This document shows, one piece after another, positions 16,004-25,999 of a stretch of 59,619 nt of DNA (within the stretch, counting starts at the first letter, position 1; each line of letters opens with the position of its first letter). The notes below the pieces were generated by a model, which worked only from the letters and a program-made list of their open reading frames with translations, searched no databases and was not told the DNA's origin. The translations under genes were made by a program, and so were the position numbers. This stretch comes from Pelagibacterium sp. GTDB lineage: Bacteria > Pseudomonadota > Alphaproteobacteria > Rhizobiales > Devosiaceae. The DNA lies in assembly GCA_002723255.1 (NCBI GenBank), contig PBNW01000028.1, positions 1 through 59,619 on the forward strand. Reading direction: 5' to 3'.

Positions 16004-17542
16004 TCAGTCGGAGAGCCCGATCAGGCCGCGCAGCGTACCGCGCGGATTGGCTTCGACTTCGACCGGAAGGTCGTTGGCGTAGAACAGCTGATAGCCCTGG
16101 GCCGAGATGATGTAATAGGGCAGCTCTTCGGCAAGGATTTCGGCGGCACCCTGATAGGCGGCGGCGCGTTCAGCCTGATCGAGGCTGGAACGGCCCTCTT
16201 CGAGCAGAGCATCGACTTCGTCGTTGGAATAGCCGCCCCAGTTTGTCGAACCACCAGTGGTCAGCTGGGCGTAGAGCAGCCGGTCGGGATCGACCAGGTT
16301 CAACCAGCCGAGCAGGGCGATCTGGTGCTGGCCCTGCTGCACGTAATTGGTCGAGAACGACGGCCAGTCACTGATCTGGATTTCCGCATCCACGCCTGCA
16401 GACTGGAAAACCGCCTGCAGATATTCGACCGACTGCACCCGGTTGGGATCTTCGCTGTGGGTTGAGAGCACCACATGGAGCGGCTCACCGTCCTTGTCGA
16501 GGATGCCGTCGCCATTGGTATCGGTCCAGCCCAGTTCGGCGAACTTTTCAACCGCTGCCGCCGTATCGAAGACCGGCTGGGAGATCGCCTCGTCATAGGC
16601 CCAGGAGGTCGGCAGCAGCACCGAGTGCGCGACTTCGTCAACGCCCTGGTAGATCTGGTTCACGATGGTATCCTGATCAACCAGCATGGCGAAAGCCTGC
16701 CGCATTTCCGGATCCGACAGCAGCGGATCGGAGACGTTGAAGTTGAGATAGGTGACGCCAAGGCCCGCCATGATGGCATTGCCGAACCGGTCGTCACCGG
16801 CCAGCCGCTCAATATCCTGCGGCGAAAGCGGGGACTGGACGACGTCGAGATCGCCGGCCTCGAACGCCTGGGCGCGGGCCAAATTGTCGCCGATGATCTG
16901 GAGCGTGACGTTCTCGATTTCCGGAGCCGAGCCCCAATAGTTTTCGTTGGCTTCAAGCTCGATGCTGCTGCCGCTGTTCCAGGTCGCAAGCTTCATCGGA
17001 CCGGCGCCGATGGGTTCGAGCCCGATATCGGTGCCACCTTCGACGGCGGCCTTGGAGACGATGCCCATGTCCAGATAGGACAGGAGCGGCGCATAGGGAG
17101 CCGAAAGGTTGAATTGAACGGTGCGCTCATCGACGGCCTCGATCGAGTCGATCGGGGTATAAAGCGCGCGCTGTGGCGCATTGAAATCGGGGTCGAGGAT
17201 GGTTTCGTAGGTGAAAACCACATCCTCGGCGGTCAGCGGGCTGCCATCCGAAAAGGTAAGGTCGGGCCGCAGCGTGAAGACGATGGTTTGTGGATCGGGG
17301 CTTTCCCAGCTCTCGGCAAGCTCGGGCACGGCCTCGAGATTTGGCGCGATTTCCACAAGACCAGAATAGATCAGGTTTGCCGTGCGCGACGCTGTCGTGT
17401 CGCGCGTCAGCCGCGGGTCGAGCGTGCCGGCATCCACATCGGTGCCGATGACGATGGTGTCGGTTTCCTGCGCGACAAGCGCGGTGGCCGGAGCCAGTGT
17501 GACGGCGATAGCCGCTGTGGTGGAAAGGAGAAATGCCTTCAT
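16004..17542 (-). CDS. dppA: Peptide-type ABC solute-binding protein (DppA/OppA family)
   Basis: This 512-residue SBP_bac_5 protein has a Sec signal peptide (core AIAVTLAPATALVA, cleavage near AQE). The family motif IVIGTDVDAGTLDPRLT comes next, then AESWESPDPQTIVFTLRPDLTFSDGSPLTAEDVVFTYE, quoted here only as a region at about residues 78-114. It also has the MKLATWNSGSSIELEANENYWG block. It delivers peptides, or other solutes such as opines and glutathione that use this family, to DppBCDF. It follows the gntR gene by 39 bases and is the first transport gene of the operon. Confidence 0.92.
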   Translation of the reverse strand: MKAFLLSTTAAIAVTLAPATALVAQETDTIVIGTDVDAGTLDPRLTRDTTASRTANLIYSGLVEIAPNLEAVPELAESWESPDPQTIVFTLRPDLTFSDGSPLTAEDVVFTYETILDPDFNAPQRALYTPIDSIEAVDERTVQFNLSAPYAPLLSYLDMGIVSKAAVEGGTDIGLEPIGAGPMKLATWNSGSSIELEANENYWGSAPEIENVTLQIIGDNLARAQAFEAGDLDVVQSPLSPQDIERLAGDDRFGNAIMAGLGVTYLNFNVSDPLLSDPEMRQAFAMLVDQDTIVNQIYQGVDEVAHSVLLPTSWAYDEAISQPVFDTAAAVEKFAELGWTDTNGDGILDKDGEPLHVVLSTHSEDPNRVQSVEYLQAVFQSAGVDAEIQISDWPSFSTNYVQQGQHQIALLGWLNLVDPDRLLYAQLTTGGSTNWGGYSNDEVDALLEEGRSSLDQAERAAAYQGAAEILAEELPYYIISAQGYQLFYANDLPVEVEANPRGTLRGLIGLSD

Positions 17543-17581
17543 GATTGTTCCCTTTGTTAAATCAGCCGTGATGGATGGAAC

Positions 17582-18616
17582 TCAGTTTCCCATGGGTCTT
17601 GCTGCCACCTTCTGGGATGGATGACTTGCGCTTAGTCCTCGCGCCTTCTGCCGTCTTAAGTCGGCGAGATGCGGCGCAAGGACATTCTCGACGGCACCCG
17701 GATCGGGCGCGTGCCGGTATTCGAAACAGGGGATGCCATCGGGCACGTGCTCTGCGACGTGATCGGCGCCAGAGGCAAAGATCACGGCGGTGCACTGGGC
17801 CAGCGTTTCTTCAAGGTCGGACGCAGAGGACCAGGTCACCTTGATGTCGGAGACATGGGGGGCGAACTCGCGCACGCTTGGGCGCATGATGGCGATGTAT
17901 TCCTTGAAGTGGGTAATCGCGGCGACCTTGGTGCGCGGGTCGAGCCGCGCCAGGTTCTGCCGCGTCTGCTCGGATGGAATGAACCGCAGCCCCAGGATGT
18001 TGTCGCTGTCGACATGGGAGCGCACCTCGGCCTCGCGATTGACGAAGGTCAGCACCAGATCGGCCTTGCGGCACGCTTCGCGCAACGTGTCAGAGCCCGA
18101 AAGACTGTCGAGCGTTATCAGGCGCACCTTGTCTTCGGGGGCAAGGGCGGGGCGGATCTGTTCGACATAATCGCGGCCCGGGCCCTCGAATATGCATACA
18201 AAGACGATGCTCAGACCGTCGCCGCCTCGGGGAAACTGTGACTGCGCGTTGATCATCGAGATCAGCGACAACGTTGAAATGCCCAGATTGTCGGCCTTCT
18301 CGATCAGCGCGCCGATATCGGCGCGCAAGGCATCGAGCGGGTTGGAGCCGGACAGCCCTATCTTTGGGTCCTGAATGGCAAAGGCGCCCAGCCCATGGCG
18401 CATTTCCACAAGGCCTTCATCGCGGAGCTGCTTGTAAACCTGGGCAACGGTCATCGGCGCGATGCCGATATCGGCAGCGAGCGTGCGCACCGAAGGCAGC
18501 TTTGCACCATCGGGAATGTCGCCGAAGCTGAGCATGTAGGCCAGCAGGCCATGCAATTGCGTTCCCACCGGAACGGGGAGCGACTTGTCGATGCTGGACG
18601 CGTCTAGCGTGAACAT
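17582..18616 (-). CDS. GntR-family regulator with a large effector domain
   Basis: The 344-residue protein has an N-terminal GntR winged helix at about residues 20-90 (KLPSVRTLAADIGIAPMTVAQVYKQLRDEGLVEMR). The remaining roughly 230 residues are not FadR-, HutC- or MocR-like. Alternating hydrophobic strands (LSIVFVCIF, KVRLITL, DLVLTFVN, AAITHFKEY, AVIFASG) suggest a periplasmic-binding-like alpha/beta domain. It is the first gene of the peptide operon and diverges from the aldo/keto reductase gene, so it probably controls both through the repeated AGGGTGT sites upstream. The effector is unknown. Confidence 0.82.
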   Translation of the reverse strand: MFTLDASSIDKSLPVPVGTQLHGLLAYMLSFGDIPDGAKLPSVRTLAADIGIAPMTVAQVYKQLRDEGLVEMRHGLGAFAIQDPKIGLSGSNPLDALRADIGALIEKADNLGISTLSLISMINAQSQFPRGGDGLSIVFVCIFEGPGRDYVEQIRPALAPEDKVRLITLDSLSGSDTLREACRKADLVLTFVNREAEVRSHVDSDNILGLRFIPSEQTRQNLARLDPRTKVAAITHFKEYIAIMRPSVREFAPHVSDIKVTWSSASDLEETLAQCTAVIFASGADHVAEHVPDGIPCFEYRHAPDPGAVENVLAPHLADLRRQKARGLSASHPSQKVAARPMGN

Positions 18617-18635
18617 TTAGGTGTGCTATCCATTC

Positions 18636-18838
18636 AGTACACCCTCAACGGTTGCACGGTAATTTTTTCAGCGCAAGAGGGTGTGAGAAATTTTTGTACA
18701 CAAATTGCATACGCCATTTATTTGTGCATTTATGCCGGAAGCGCTAGGCAAAGATGGGGCCGATGGTGGTCATCCCACTGACACACAGGGCCCCATGCTG
18801 CCGCAGCTTTCTGATTTATCGCGATGAAAGGGTGTACT
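18636..18838. promoter_or_regulatory. Repeated AGGGTGT elements in the gntR-AKR intergenic region
   Basis: The 223-base divergent region has AGGGTGTACT on the minus strand at 18645-18636 and again on the plus strand at 18829-18838, adjacent to the GTG start. A shorter AGGGTGTGAG lies at 18678-18687. Between them lies TTTGTACACAAA (18693-18704), with TTTGT/ACAAA arms. The outer pair forms a long-range inverted arrangement covering both starts, which fits binding by the neighbouring GntR protein. This is inference. Confidence 0.4.
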
Positions 18839-18839
18839 A

Positions 18840-19810
<971 letters not shown>

Positions 19811-19811
<1 letters not shown>

Positions 19812-19861
19812 AGCGCTTTCAGCAAAAGTGAGAACCTGTTTTGCGGTTCGAAAGAGCGAGA
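19811..19861 (+). repeat. Rhizobial-type intergenic repeat, copy 1
   Basis: The gap after the aldo/keto reductase carries a GCAAAA (19822-19827)/TTTTGC (19839-19844) hairpin within the context GCAAAAGTGAGAACC. It matches, with a few changes, the element at about 33812-33856 in the ectA-ectB gap. Both resemble the GCAAAAGTGGNAACC-type palindromes scattered through Hyphomicrobiales genomes, a resemblance I am recalling rather than have searched. Confidence 0.55.
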
Positions 19862-19881
19862 CAGGGAATGAGGAGTTGAAG

Positions 19882-21042
19882 ATGAAACCGGGACAAGACC
19901 TGGCTGAAATCACCGCCGGGATCGACCGGCTCTATAGGGACCAGCAGCAGGGGGAAGGCTTTCTCGACGCCGAGGGCCTGATCCCGGTCGCCGTTGCCCC
20001 CGTTGAGCCGCGCAGTTTTGGCGACTACGCCGAGGCGCGCGACGCTCTGGCAAAGCTCTCGGAAACGCTCGATAGCGCCGTCGACACCCAGTTGCGCCGT
20101 GACTATCTCGCCGAGATGATCGATTCCCTTGACGTTCTCATGGACACGTTCGAGGGCAAGCCTGTCGGTTTTGCCGAGCGGCTCAGGCGACAGATCCGGG
20201 TCGACATCACGCTGGTTGGTGACGATATCCTCGATGCCTACCGCGCAACGATCCGCAACGGGCTCGACGAGTTGGGCTATCGCGACGGCGATCTGGCGGC
20301 CGACATCGCCCGCTGGGAGACCGAAACCATAGTGCCGCGCGACACGGTCATCGTCGTGCTTGAGGATTTTCTCAGGCAGTCGCGCCAGCGCGCCGCGGCG
20401 ATGTATGATTTTTCCCACGAGTGGATCGAGCCGGTGGGCGTCACCCAAAAGCCCTTTGCCGCCTATTGCGACTACCCGGGGCGTCAGGTTCTGCTCAACC
20501 TCGATTTCCCGTATACGGTCTATGCCCTCAAGCATCTGGCGACCCATGAGGCGTTCCCGGGGCATCTTGTGCATCTGGGGCTGCGCGAGCGCTATGTCGC
20601 GGACGGTTCCATGCCGCTCGACGGCGCGCAGGTGGTCACCAGTTCGGCCTCGAGCGCATTGTTTGAAGGTATTGCCGACAACGGCATGGCCTTTCTCGAC
20701 TGGCTCGATACCCCCGGCGACCAGATCGCTGTCGCGCTGCAGCGCCTCCGCAGCGCCTTGCGCTGCAATGCGGCATGGATGATGCACGAGGAGAAAAAAT
20801 CGATCGAAGAAATCGTGCCGACCATCGCTGCCCAGGGCTATCAGGCCCCCGAAACGGTCAGCGGGCGGCTGGCCTTCCTCCATCACGATCTCAGGGCACC
20901 CTTCGTTTATGCCTATTGGTGCGGGGATATGGCCGTGGAAAAGGTCTGGAAGGAGGTGCCCGCCTCCGAGCGCAAACGGTTCTGGCACTATCTTTACGGC
21001 ACCATGCACACCCCAACGACGCTGGCGAGATACTGGCAATAG
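19882..21042 (+). CDS. DUF885-like zinc metallopeptidase
   Basis: The 386-residue product contains THEAFPGHLVHLG (His222, Glu223, His228), the H-E-x-x-P-G-H zinc motif of the DUF885 family. The family's usual C-terminal part follows: SSASSALFEGIADNGMAF, then AAWMMHEEKKSIEE and an RAPFVYAYWCGDMAVEKVW helix. It is shorter than typical secreted DUF885 proteins (about 550-600 residues) and has no signal peptide. ATG 19882 follows an AGGAG site; the longer frame overlaps the AKR gene and is not used. It lies 70 bases after the AKR gene, and a role in peptide breakdown is plausible. Confidence 0.72.
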   Translation: MKPGQDLAEITAGIDRLYRDQQQGEGFLDAEGLIPVAVAPVEPRSFGDYAEARDALAKLSETLDSAVDTQLRRDYLAEMIDSLDVLMDTFEGKPVGFAERLRRQIRVDITLVGDDILDAYRATIRNGLDELGYRDGDLAADIARWETETIVPRDTVIVVLEDFLRQSRQRAAAMYDFSHEWIEPVGVTQKPFAAYCDYPGRQVLLNLDFPYTVYALKHLATHEAFPGHLVHLGLRERYVADGSMPLDGAQVVTSSASSALFEGIADNGMAFLDWLDTPGDQIAVALQRLRSALRCNAAWMMHEEKKSIEEIVPTIAAQGYQAPETVSGRLAFLHHDLRAPFVYAYWCGDMAVEKVWKEVPASERKRFWHYLYGTMHTPTTLARYWQ

Positions 21043-21132
21043 AGATCTGCCGCACCAATCGATCTGCCAATTAAGCTTGTCCTAAGAGTTGCCCCCTCAT
21101 AGTCGCTGCGTCAGTGGCTGTGGGGGCAGTGC

Positions 21133-22182
21133 ATGCGTTTGCTTATTGTTGACGATAGCCGATCGAGCCTTGCGCTTATCGGAGCGATAATCGGCGAAGT
21201 GGTGCCCGGCGAGATCGAGCTGTGTCTCAATCCGCGCGAGGCGGTCCAGCTCTGCCGCGAACGCCAGTACGATCTGGTGATCGTCGATCACATAATGCCC
21301 GAGATGGACGGCGTCGAGTTCACCGCGGCCTTGCGCGCCCGGCCTGCTTACAGTCTGGTTCCCATCGTCATGGTGACGTCCGATGCCGACAGGACGGTCC
21401 GCATCGAGGCGATCAAGGCCGGCGCGTCCGATTTTCTGCAAAAGCCGTTCGATCCCACCGAATTGCAGGCCCGCGTTGCCAATCTTCTGGCCCTGCGCAA
21501 GGCACAGGTCCAACTTGCCGACCGGGCCCAATGGCTGGCCCGTGAAGTCGAGCGCGCCACTGCCCATCTTCTGGCCCGCGAGGAAGAAATCATCTATCGG
21601 CTGGCCCGCGCCATCGAATATCGCGACGGCGATACGGGCGGTCACGTCTCCCGGGTCGCCCAGATCAGCGAACTCATCGCTGAGGGCATTGGGCTGCCCG
21701 AGCACAGATGCCGCATGATCTACCTGGCCGCACCCCTGCACGACATCGGCAAGATCGGCATCGCCGATGCCATTCTGAGCAAACCCGGCAAGCTGACGCC
21801 TGCCGAATTCGCCACGATGCAGGAGCACGTGACAATTGGCGCGCGCATTCTCGAGCGCGGCAGCTCCGATCTGATCAAGACTGCCGAGTTGATTGCCCAG
21901 AGCCATCACGAGCGCTGGGACGGCACCGGTTATCCCGACAAGCTCTCTGGCACCGATATTCCTGTCGAGGCCCGCATCGTTGCCATCGCCGATGTCTTTG
22001 ATGCCCTGTGTTCCGAACGCCCCTATAAGGCTGCCTGGACGGTCGAAGCCGCCTATGCCGAAATTATCCGCTGCAGCGGCAGCCATTTCGATCCCGGTTG
22101 CGTTGCCGCCTTCCGCGCCAAATGGTCCGAGATCAATGCGCTCATCGGCGGCACCGAGTTGCCCGAGGCCGCAGGCTTTTAG
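21133..22182 (+). CDS. Response regulator with HD-GYP output (cyclic-di-GMP phosphodiesterase)
   Basis: The 349-residue protein has a receiver domain (acidic LIVDDS, phospho-acceptor Asp52 in VDHIMPEMDG, Lys104 in LQKPFDP) joined by a helical linker to an HD-GYP domain. The latter has HDIGKIGIADAIL at about 203-215 and HHERWDGTGYPDK at about 258-270, so both signature motifs are intact. Such RpfG-like proteins hydrolyse cyclic-di-GMP when phosphorylated. No histidine kinase is adjacent. The chemotaxis operon lies downstream, so a link to motility control is likely but not proven. Confidence 0.92.
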   Translation: MRLLIVDDSRSSLALIGAIIGEVVPGEIELCLNPREAVQLCRERQYDLVIVDHIMPEMDGVEFTAALRARPAYSLVPIVMVTSDADRTVRIEAIKAGASDFLQKPFDPTELQARVANLLALRKAQVQLADRAQWLAREVERATAHLLAREEEIIYRLARAIEYRDGDTGGHVSRVAQISELIAEGIGLPEHRCRMIYLAAPLHDIGKIGIADAILSKPGKLTPAEFATMQEHVTIGARILERGSSDLIKTAELIAQSHHERWDGTGYPDKLSGTDIPVEARIVAIADVFDALCSERPYKAAWTVEAAYAEIIRCSGSHFDPGCVAAFRAKWSEINALIGGTELPEAAGF

Positions 22183-22765
22183 GCCCGCTCCCTAACGCGC
22201 CGGTCGCCGCCAGCCCGTTGATGTTTCCAATCCCAAATTTTTTTCAGGCCGGGATGATCCGCGTCCGCGCGGATCATGGCAGTTGGGCATGCCGGCGCGT
22301 CAGTCGCCTGGCGGTTGCTTTAGACCTGCAGGCAATGCGGTTCTGTCCACAAAGCATTGAGCCGGCTGCCAGGTCTATGTCCGGCGCGAGAATCAAGAGC
22401 ACGATAAAGTATTTCGCATGTGTTGCTCCCGAGTCGATTCGGAATCGAAATCCGAACGACTCTGAGATTGTGTGGATAGATTCCGCGAAGACTCCAGAGA
22501 AGTAAAGTAATACTCTCGTTTAATTTAATTTTTATGTTTGAATTGTCAAACGAAGTACTCAGATGAACTGTAAAATTGTAACTGTTGTTTAATAATTGAA
22601 TGCAAGTGTATTTCCATATTCCGGGGGAATACACGGTTGATGGTGGTGCTGCGTTGGAGCGGTGCGGCTGTCGGCAAGAATGGTTTGCGCCTTCTGCTCC
22701 CGGCCATCGCAACGGCAGGAGAGACAGAATGTCATCCAGACCCCTACGCCTATCGGGTACCGCCC
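22183..22765 (+). other. 583-base region upstream of the chemotaxis operon
   Basis: No credible gene is present. Its second half is much more AT-rich than its surroundings, as expected of a promoter region. It holds three inverted repeats: 22254-22277 (perfect 10-bp arms, no T-run), 22431-22462 (12-bp arms with one bulge) and 22536-22551 (GTTTGA-ATTG-TCAAAC). A strong AGGAGAG site at about 22718 precedes ATG 22729, which opens a 16-codon frame ending at 22776, across the STAS start at 22766. This could be a coupled leader peptide. Confidence 0.5.
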
Positions 22766-23095
22766 ATGCCCGATAAAGACTGCTATACGCTCGTTCTGGG
22801 CGCCGATGCAGGCATCAAATCCGCACAGAACGTCGCGACCAGCCTGGCCCGGGCCCTTTCCGAACACGACCACATCGCCCTCGATACCCAAACGCTGTCC
22901 GGGGCTGACATCACCACAGTTCAAACGCTATTGGCCGCGCGGGCAAAAGCCGAGCAGACGGGCAAGACGCTCGAGATGCTCGCGCCCATCGGCGCACCGT
23001 TGAGTGCCGTACTTGTGTCCGCCGGATTTCTCGGTTCCGGCCAGGAGCACGCCGGGTTCTGGACCGGGGTCACAAAACAGCAGGCGGGGCACTGA
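22766..23095 (+). CDS. STAS-domain protein of the chemotaxis operon
   Basis: The 109-residue product has a small STAS-like fold: a first strand (YTLVLGADAGIKSAQNVATSL), then HDHIALDTQTLSGADITTVQTLLAARAKAEQ, then TLEMLAPIGAPLSAVLVSAGF. It resembles anti-sigma-factor antagonists and the short STAS proteins that open many alphaproteobacterial che operons. The Ser/Thr at the usual phosphorylation position lies in LSGADIT. I chose ATG 22766 because the domain begins there. A short ORF with a better ribosome site overlaps the start, which suggests translational coupling. It lies 2 bases before cheY. Confidence 0.7.
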   Translation: MPDKDCYTLVLGADAGIKSAQNVATSLARALSEHDHIALDTQTLSGADITTVQTLLAARAKAEQTGKTLEMLAPIGAPLSAVLVSAGFLGSGQEHAGFWTGVTKQQAGH

Positions 23096-23097
23096 CC

Positions 23098-23466
23098 ATG
23101 AGCAAGACAATCCTGACAATCGACGATTCCGCATCCATCCGCCAGATGGTGTCCATGACCCTGACGGCGGCGGGCTTTGAGGTCATTGAGGCCGCCGACG
23201 GTGCCGAAGGCTACGACAAGGCCATCGCCCAGCCGGTTCACGCGGTGCTCACCGATCTCAACATGCCGGTCCTCAACGGCATCGAGTTCGTGCGCAAATA
23301 TCGCACCCCCCCCGCAAGCAAGGGGATACCGATCATTCTTTTGACCACCGAGTCCGATGACGAGCTCAAGCGCCAGGCCAAGGAGGCCGGGGCTACCGGG
23401 TGGATCGTCAAGCCTTTCAAACAGGATCAGCTTCTGGCTATCATCAAGAAGGTGGTAGGCGCATGA
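23098..23466 (+). CDS. cheY: Chemotaxis response regulator CheY
   Basis: The 122-residue single receiver domain has the acidic pair in TIDDSASIRQM, phospho-Asp in VLTDLNMPVLNG (about residue 54), Thr in LLTTESDDE and Lys in WIVKPFKQDQ. It is phosphorylated by CheA and binds the flagellar switch. It overlaps cheA by 4 bases (ATGA). Confidence 0.95.
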   Translation: MSKTILTIDDSASIRQMVSMTLTAAGFEVIEAADGAEGYDKAIAQPVHAVLTDLNMPVLNGIEFVRKYRTPPASKGIPIILLTTESDDELKRQAKEAGATGWIVKPFKQDQLLAIIKKVVGA

Positions 23467-25505
23467 ACATGTCCGATCCCACAGATACCTTTCGCCAGGA
23501 AGCCCGCGAGCTTCTCGAACAACTCGAAGCCGGCCTGCTCGATCTCGAACAGGATCCCGCAAATTCCGATCTCATCAATTTCGCGTTCAGGGCTCTGCAC
23601 ACGATCAAGGGGTCCGGAGCCATGTTCGGCTTCACGCATGTCGCCGAGTTCGTGCATGAATTCGAGACGGCCTTCGACCGGGTCCGCAAGGGACAGAGCG
23701 CGGCCAACAAGGCGCTCATCGAAGTCGCGCTCGACGCCAAGGATCATATCCACCGCCTGATCGAAGACCCCGAAGCCGAAGTGGCCGGTGGCGACGAAAT
23801 CCTCGCCGCGCTGCGCCTCATCGTGGATGGTGGCGCCCCCGTGCAGGAAAGCGATAAGCTGGTCGAAGCGCCGCTCGCCGACAGTGCGCCCTCGGCCGAA
23901 GCGGCCAAATGGTGGCGGCTGGTCTTCTATCTTCCCTCAGACTGTCTTGCCTTTGGCACCAATCCGATCCTCTTGCTCGAAGAACTCGCCGAACTCGGGC
24001 CCAATCGGGTCCTCGCGCTGACCGATCGCATCCCCGATCTCGAGATTCTCGATCCCGAAGTGCCCCATATCGGCTGGCAGGTCGATATCGAGGTCGCCGA
24101 TCCCGCCGCGGCAATCGAGGACATCTTCATGTTCCTGCGCGACAGCATGGAACTGAGCCTGTCGGAGCTCGAGGAGGCTCCGGCGCAGCCTGAGACACCA
24201 GCCGCCCCGGATACCGCTTCGGCCCCGGTCGTGGCCGAAACGCCCGCCGTCTCCAACCCGGCACCGACCCCTGCCCCTAAACGGGGGAAGCCCGCCGAAA
24301 AGACCGAGCCCGACCGCAGTGCCGCCACCTCGCTGCGTGTGCCCGCCGAACGGCTCGATGAACTCATGGATCGCGTCGGCGAACTGGTCATCGCACAGGC
24401 CCGGCTGACCCAGATCGCTGCGACAAGTTCGGACACGGCGCTCAAAACCATTGCCGAGGAACTCGAACGGCTCTCCTCGGGACTGCGCGACACCTCCATG
24501 GGCATCCGTATGGTGCCCATCGGGTCGCTGTTCGGTCGGTTCCGGCGCCTTGTGCACGACCTTTCGGGTGAGTTGGGCAAGCCCATCGAATTCGTGACCG
24601 CCGGCGAGGACACAGAACTCGACAAGACAATGATCGAGCGGCTGGCCGACCCGCTGGTTCATCTGATCCGCAACGCCATGGATCACGGTCTGGAAAGCGC
24701 CGAGGCCCGTGCGGCGTCGGGCAAGCCCGCCAAGGGCACCGTGCGGCTTTCGGCCGTTTATTCGGGTGCCGAAGTCGCCATTTCGGTGTCCGACGACGGG
24801 GCCGGGCTCGATCCCGCGCGCATTCGCGCCAAGGCCGAGGAAAACGGGCTGATAACCCCAGAGACCAAACTCACCGAGCAGGAACTCTATCACCTGATCT
24901 TTGCGCCGGGCTTTTCGACGGCCAAGGAGGTGACGTCGCTCTCGGGCCGTGGCGTGGGCATGGATGTGGTCAAGCGCACGATCGACGGGCTGCGCGGAAC
25001 CATCGATCTCACGACGGTCCCCGGCCAGGGCACAACGGCGACACTGCGCCTGCCCTTAACGCTTGCCATCATCGACGGCATGCTCGTGCGGGTCGGCAAT
25101 GGCCGCTACACAATTCCCCTGGCCGCCGTCGAGGAATGTGTGGAACTGCCCGAAGGCATCGAGGCACACGCAAAGGGGCGCAATTTCCTCGATATCCGAG
25201 GCTCTCTCGTGCCCTATCTGCGGTTGCGCGAGGTGTTCGGCACCTCTGCTCCACCCGAACCGTTCCAGAAAGTGGTCATCGTCGCCTCGGGCGAGGGCCG
25301 TGTCGGGCTGGTGGTCGATCAGATCATCGGCAACAACCAGACGGTCATCAAACAGCTCTCAAAGCTGCACTCGTCCATCAAATCCTTTTCGGGTGCGACC
25401 ATTCTCGGTGACGGCATGGTGGCATTGATCCTCGACACCGCCCATCTGGTCGCTTCCGGCCAGCCCCAGGGCGAGAGCTACAGCCTGAGCGGGAGAGCCG
25501 CATGA
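23463..25505 (+). CDS. cheA: Chemotaxis histidine kinase CheA
   Basis: The 680-residue protein has an HPt domain with phospho-His46 in ALHTIKGSGAMFGF. A P2-like CheY-docking region follows at about 160-250, then an Ala/Pro-rich linker (about 250-285). The dimerisation helices come next (RLDELMDRVGELVIAQARL), then the ATPase domain with N-box HLIRNAMDHGLES, SDDGAGLDPARI and GRGVGMDVVK, and a C-terminal CheW-like P5 domain. ATG 23463 overlaps the cheY stop; a longer frame inside cheY is spurious. It transduces receptor state to CheY and CheB. Confidence 0.96.
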   Translation: MNMSDPTDTFRQEARELLEQLEAGLLDLEQDPANSDLINFAFRALHTIKGSGAMFGFTHVAEFVHEFETAFDRVRKGQSAANKALIEVALDAKDHIHRLIEDPEAEVAGGDEILAALRLIVDGGAPVQESDKLVEAPLADSAPSAEAAKWWRLVFYLPSDCLAFGTNPILLLEELAELGPNRVLALTDRIPDLEILDPEVPHIGWQVDIEVADPAAAIEDIFMFLRDSMELSLSELEEAPAQPETPAAPDTASAPVVAETPAVSNPAPTPAPKRGKPAEKTEPDRSAATSLRVPAERLDELMDRVGELVIAQARLTQIAATSSDTALKTIAEELERLSSGLRDTSMGIRMVPIGSLFGRFRRLVHDLSGELGKPIEFVTAGEDTELDKTMIERLADPLVHLIRNAMDHGLESAEARAASGKPAKGTVRLSAVYSGAEVAISVSDDGAGLDPARIRAKAEENGLITPETKLTEQELYHLIFAPGFSTAKEVTSLSGRGVGMDVVKRTIDGLRGTIDLTTVPGQGTTATLRLPLTLAIIDGMLVRVGNGRYTIPLAAVEECVELPEGIEAHAKGRNFLDIRGSLVPYLRLREVFGTSAPPEPFQKVVIVASGEGRVGLVVDQIIGNNQTVIKQLSKLHSSIKSFSGATILGDGMVALILDTAHLVASGQPQGESYSLSGRAA

Positions 25506-25999
25506 GCGCGCCAGCCATTTCAATGAACGCCCTAACCATCCGCCTCGATGACGAGCTGTTTGCCGTCGAGGCCAGTCAGGTGCGTGAAATCCTCGACCTC
25601 GTGCCGATCACCGAAGTGCCCAACGCACCCGCCTTTGTCGGTGGGCTGATCAATGTGCGCGGACGCGTCGTACCGCTGGCCGACCTGCGTGTCATGTTCG
25701 GCATGGAACGGCCCGAGCCCGACGAGGAAACCCGAATCGTCGTCATGGAAGTCAATATCGGCGGTGAACCCACCATTGCCGGCATCCTTGCCGACAAAGT
25801 CCACGATGTCACCGACATCGAAGCCGCCTCGATTGAAGAGGCACCCAAGGTCGGCATGCGTTGGAAGCCCGAGTTCGTCAAGGGCATCGGCAAGCGCAAT
25901 GGCGGCTTCATCATCATTCCCGACATGGAAAAAATATTCGAAACGCCGGGCGATAGAACTTCGCCCGCTGCAGCATCAGAAGAAAGGTCTGCATTGTGA
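25502..25999 (+). CDS. cheW: Chemotaxis coupling protein CheW (first copy)
   Basis: The 165-residue CheW domain includes [43 protein letters not shown], seen at about residues 20-62, and [14 protein letters not shown]. It links CheA to the receptor array. It overlaps cheA by 4 bases and the next gene, mcp, by 4 bases (GTGA). Confidence 0.94.
   Translation: MSAPAISMNALTIRLDDELFAVEASQVREILDLVPITEVPNAPAFVGGLINVRGRVVPLADLRVMFGMERPEPDEETRIVVMEVNIGGEPTIAGILADKVHDVTDIEAASIEEAPKVGMRWKPEFVKGIGKRNGGFIIIPDMEKIFETPGDRTSPAAASEERSAL

Noticed and set aside
22254..22277. Hairpin as a terminator for the HD-GYP gene
   Set aside because: The stem is perfect, but no T-run follows on either strand.
22320..22712. 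130-codon minus-strand open frame before the che operon
   Set aside because: It runs through AT-rich promoter-like DNA, lacks a ribosome site, and shows codon usage unlike its neighbours.
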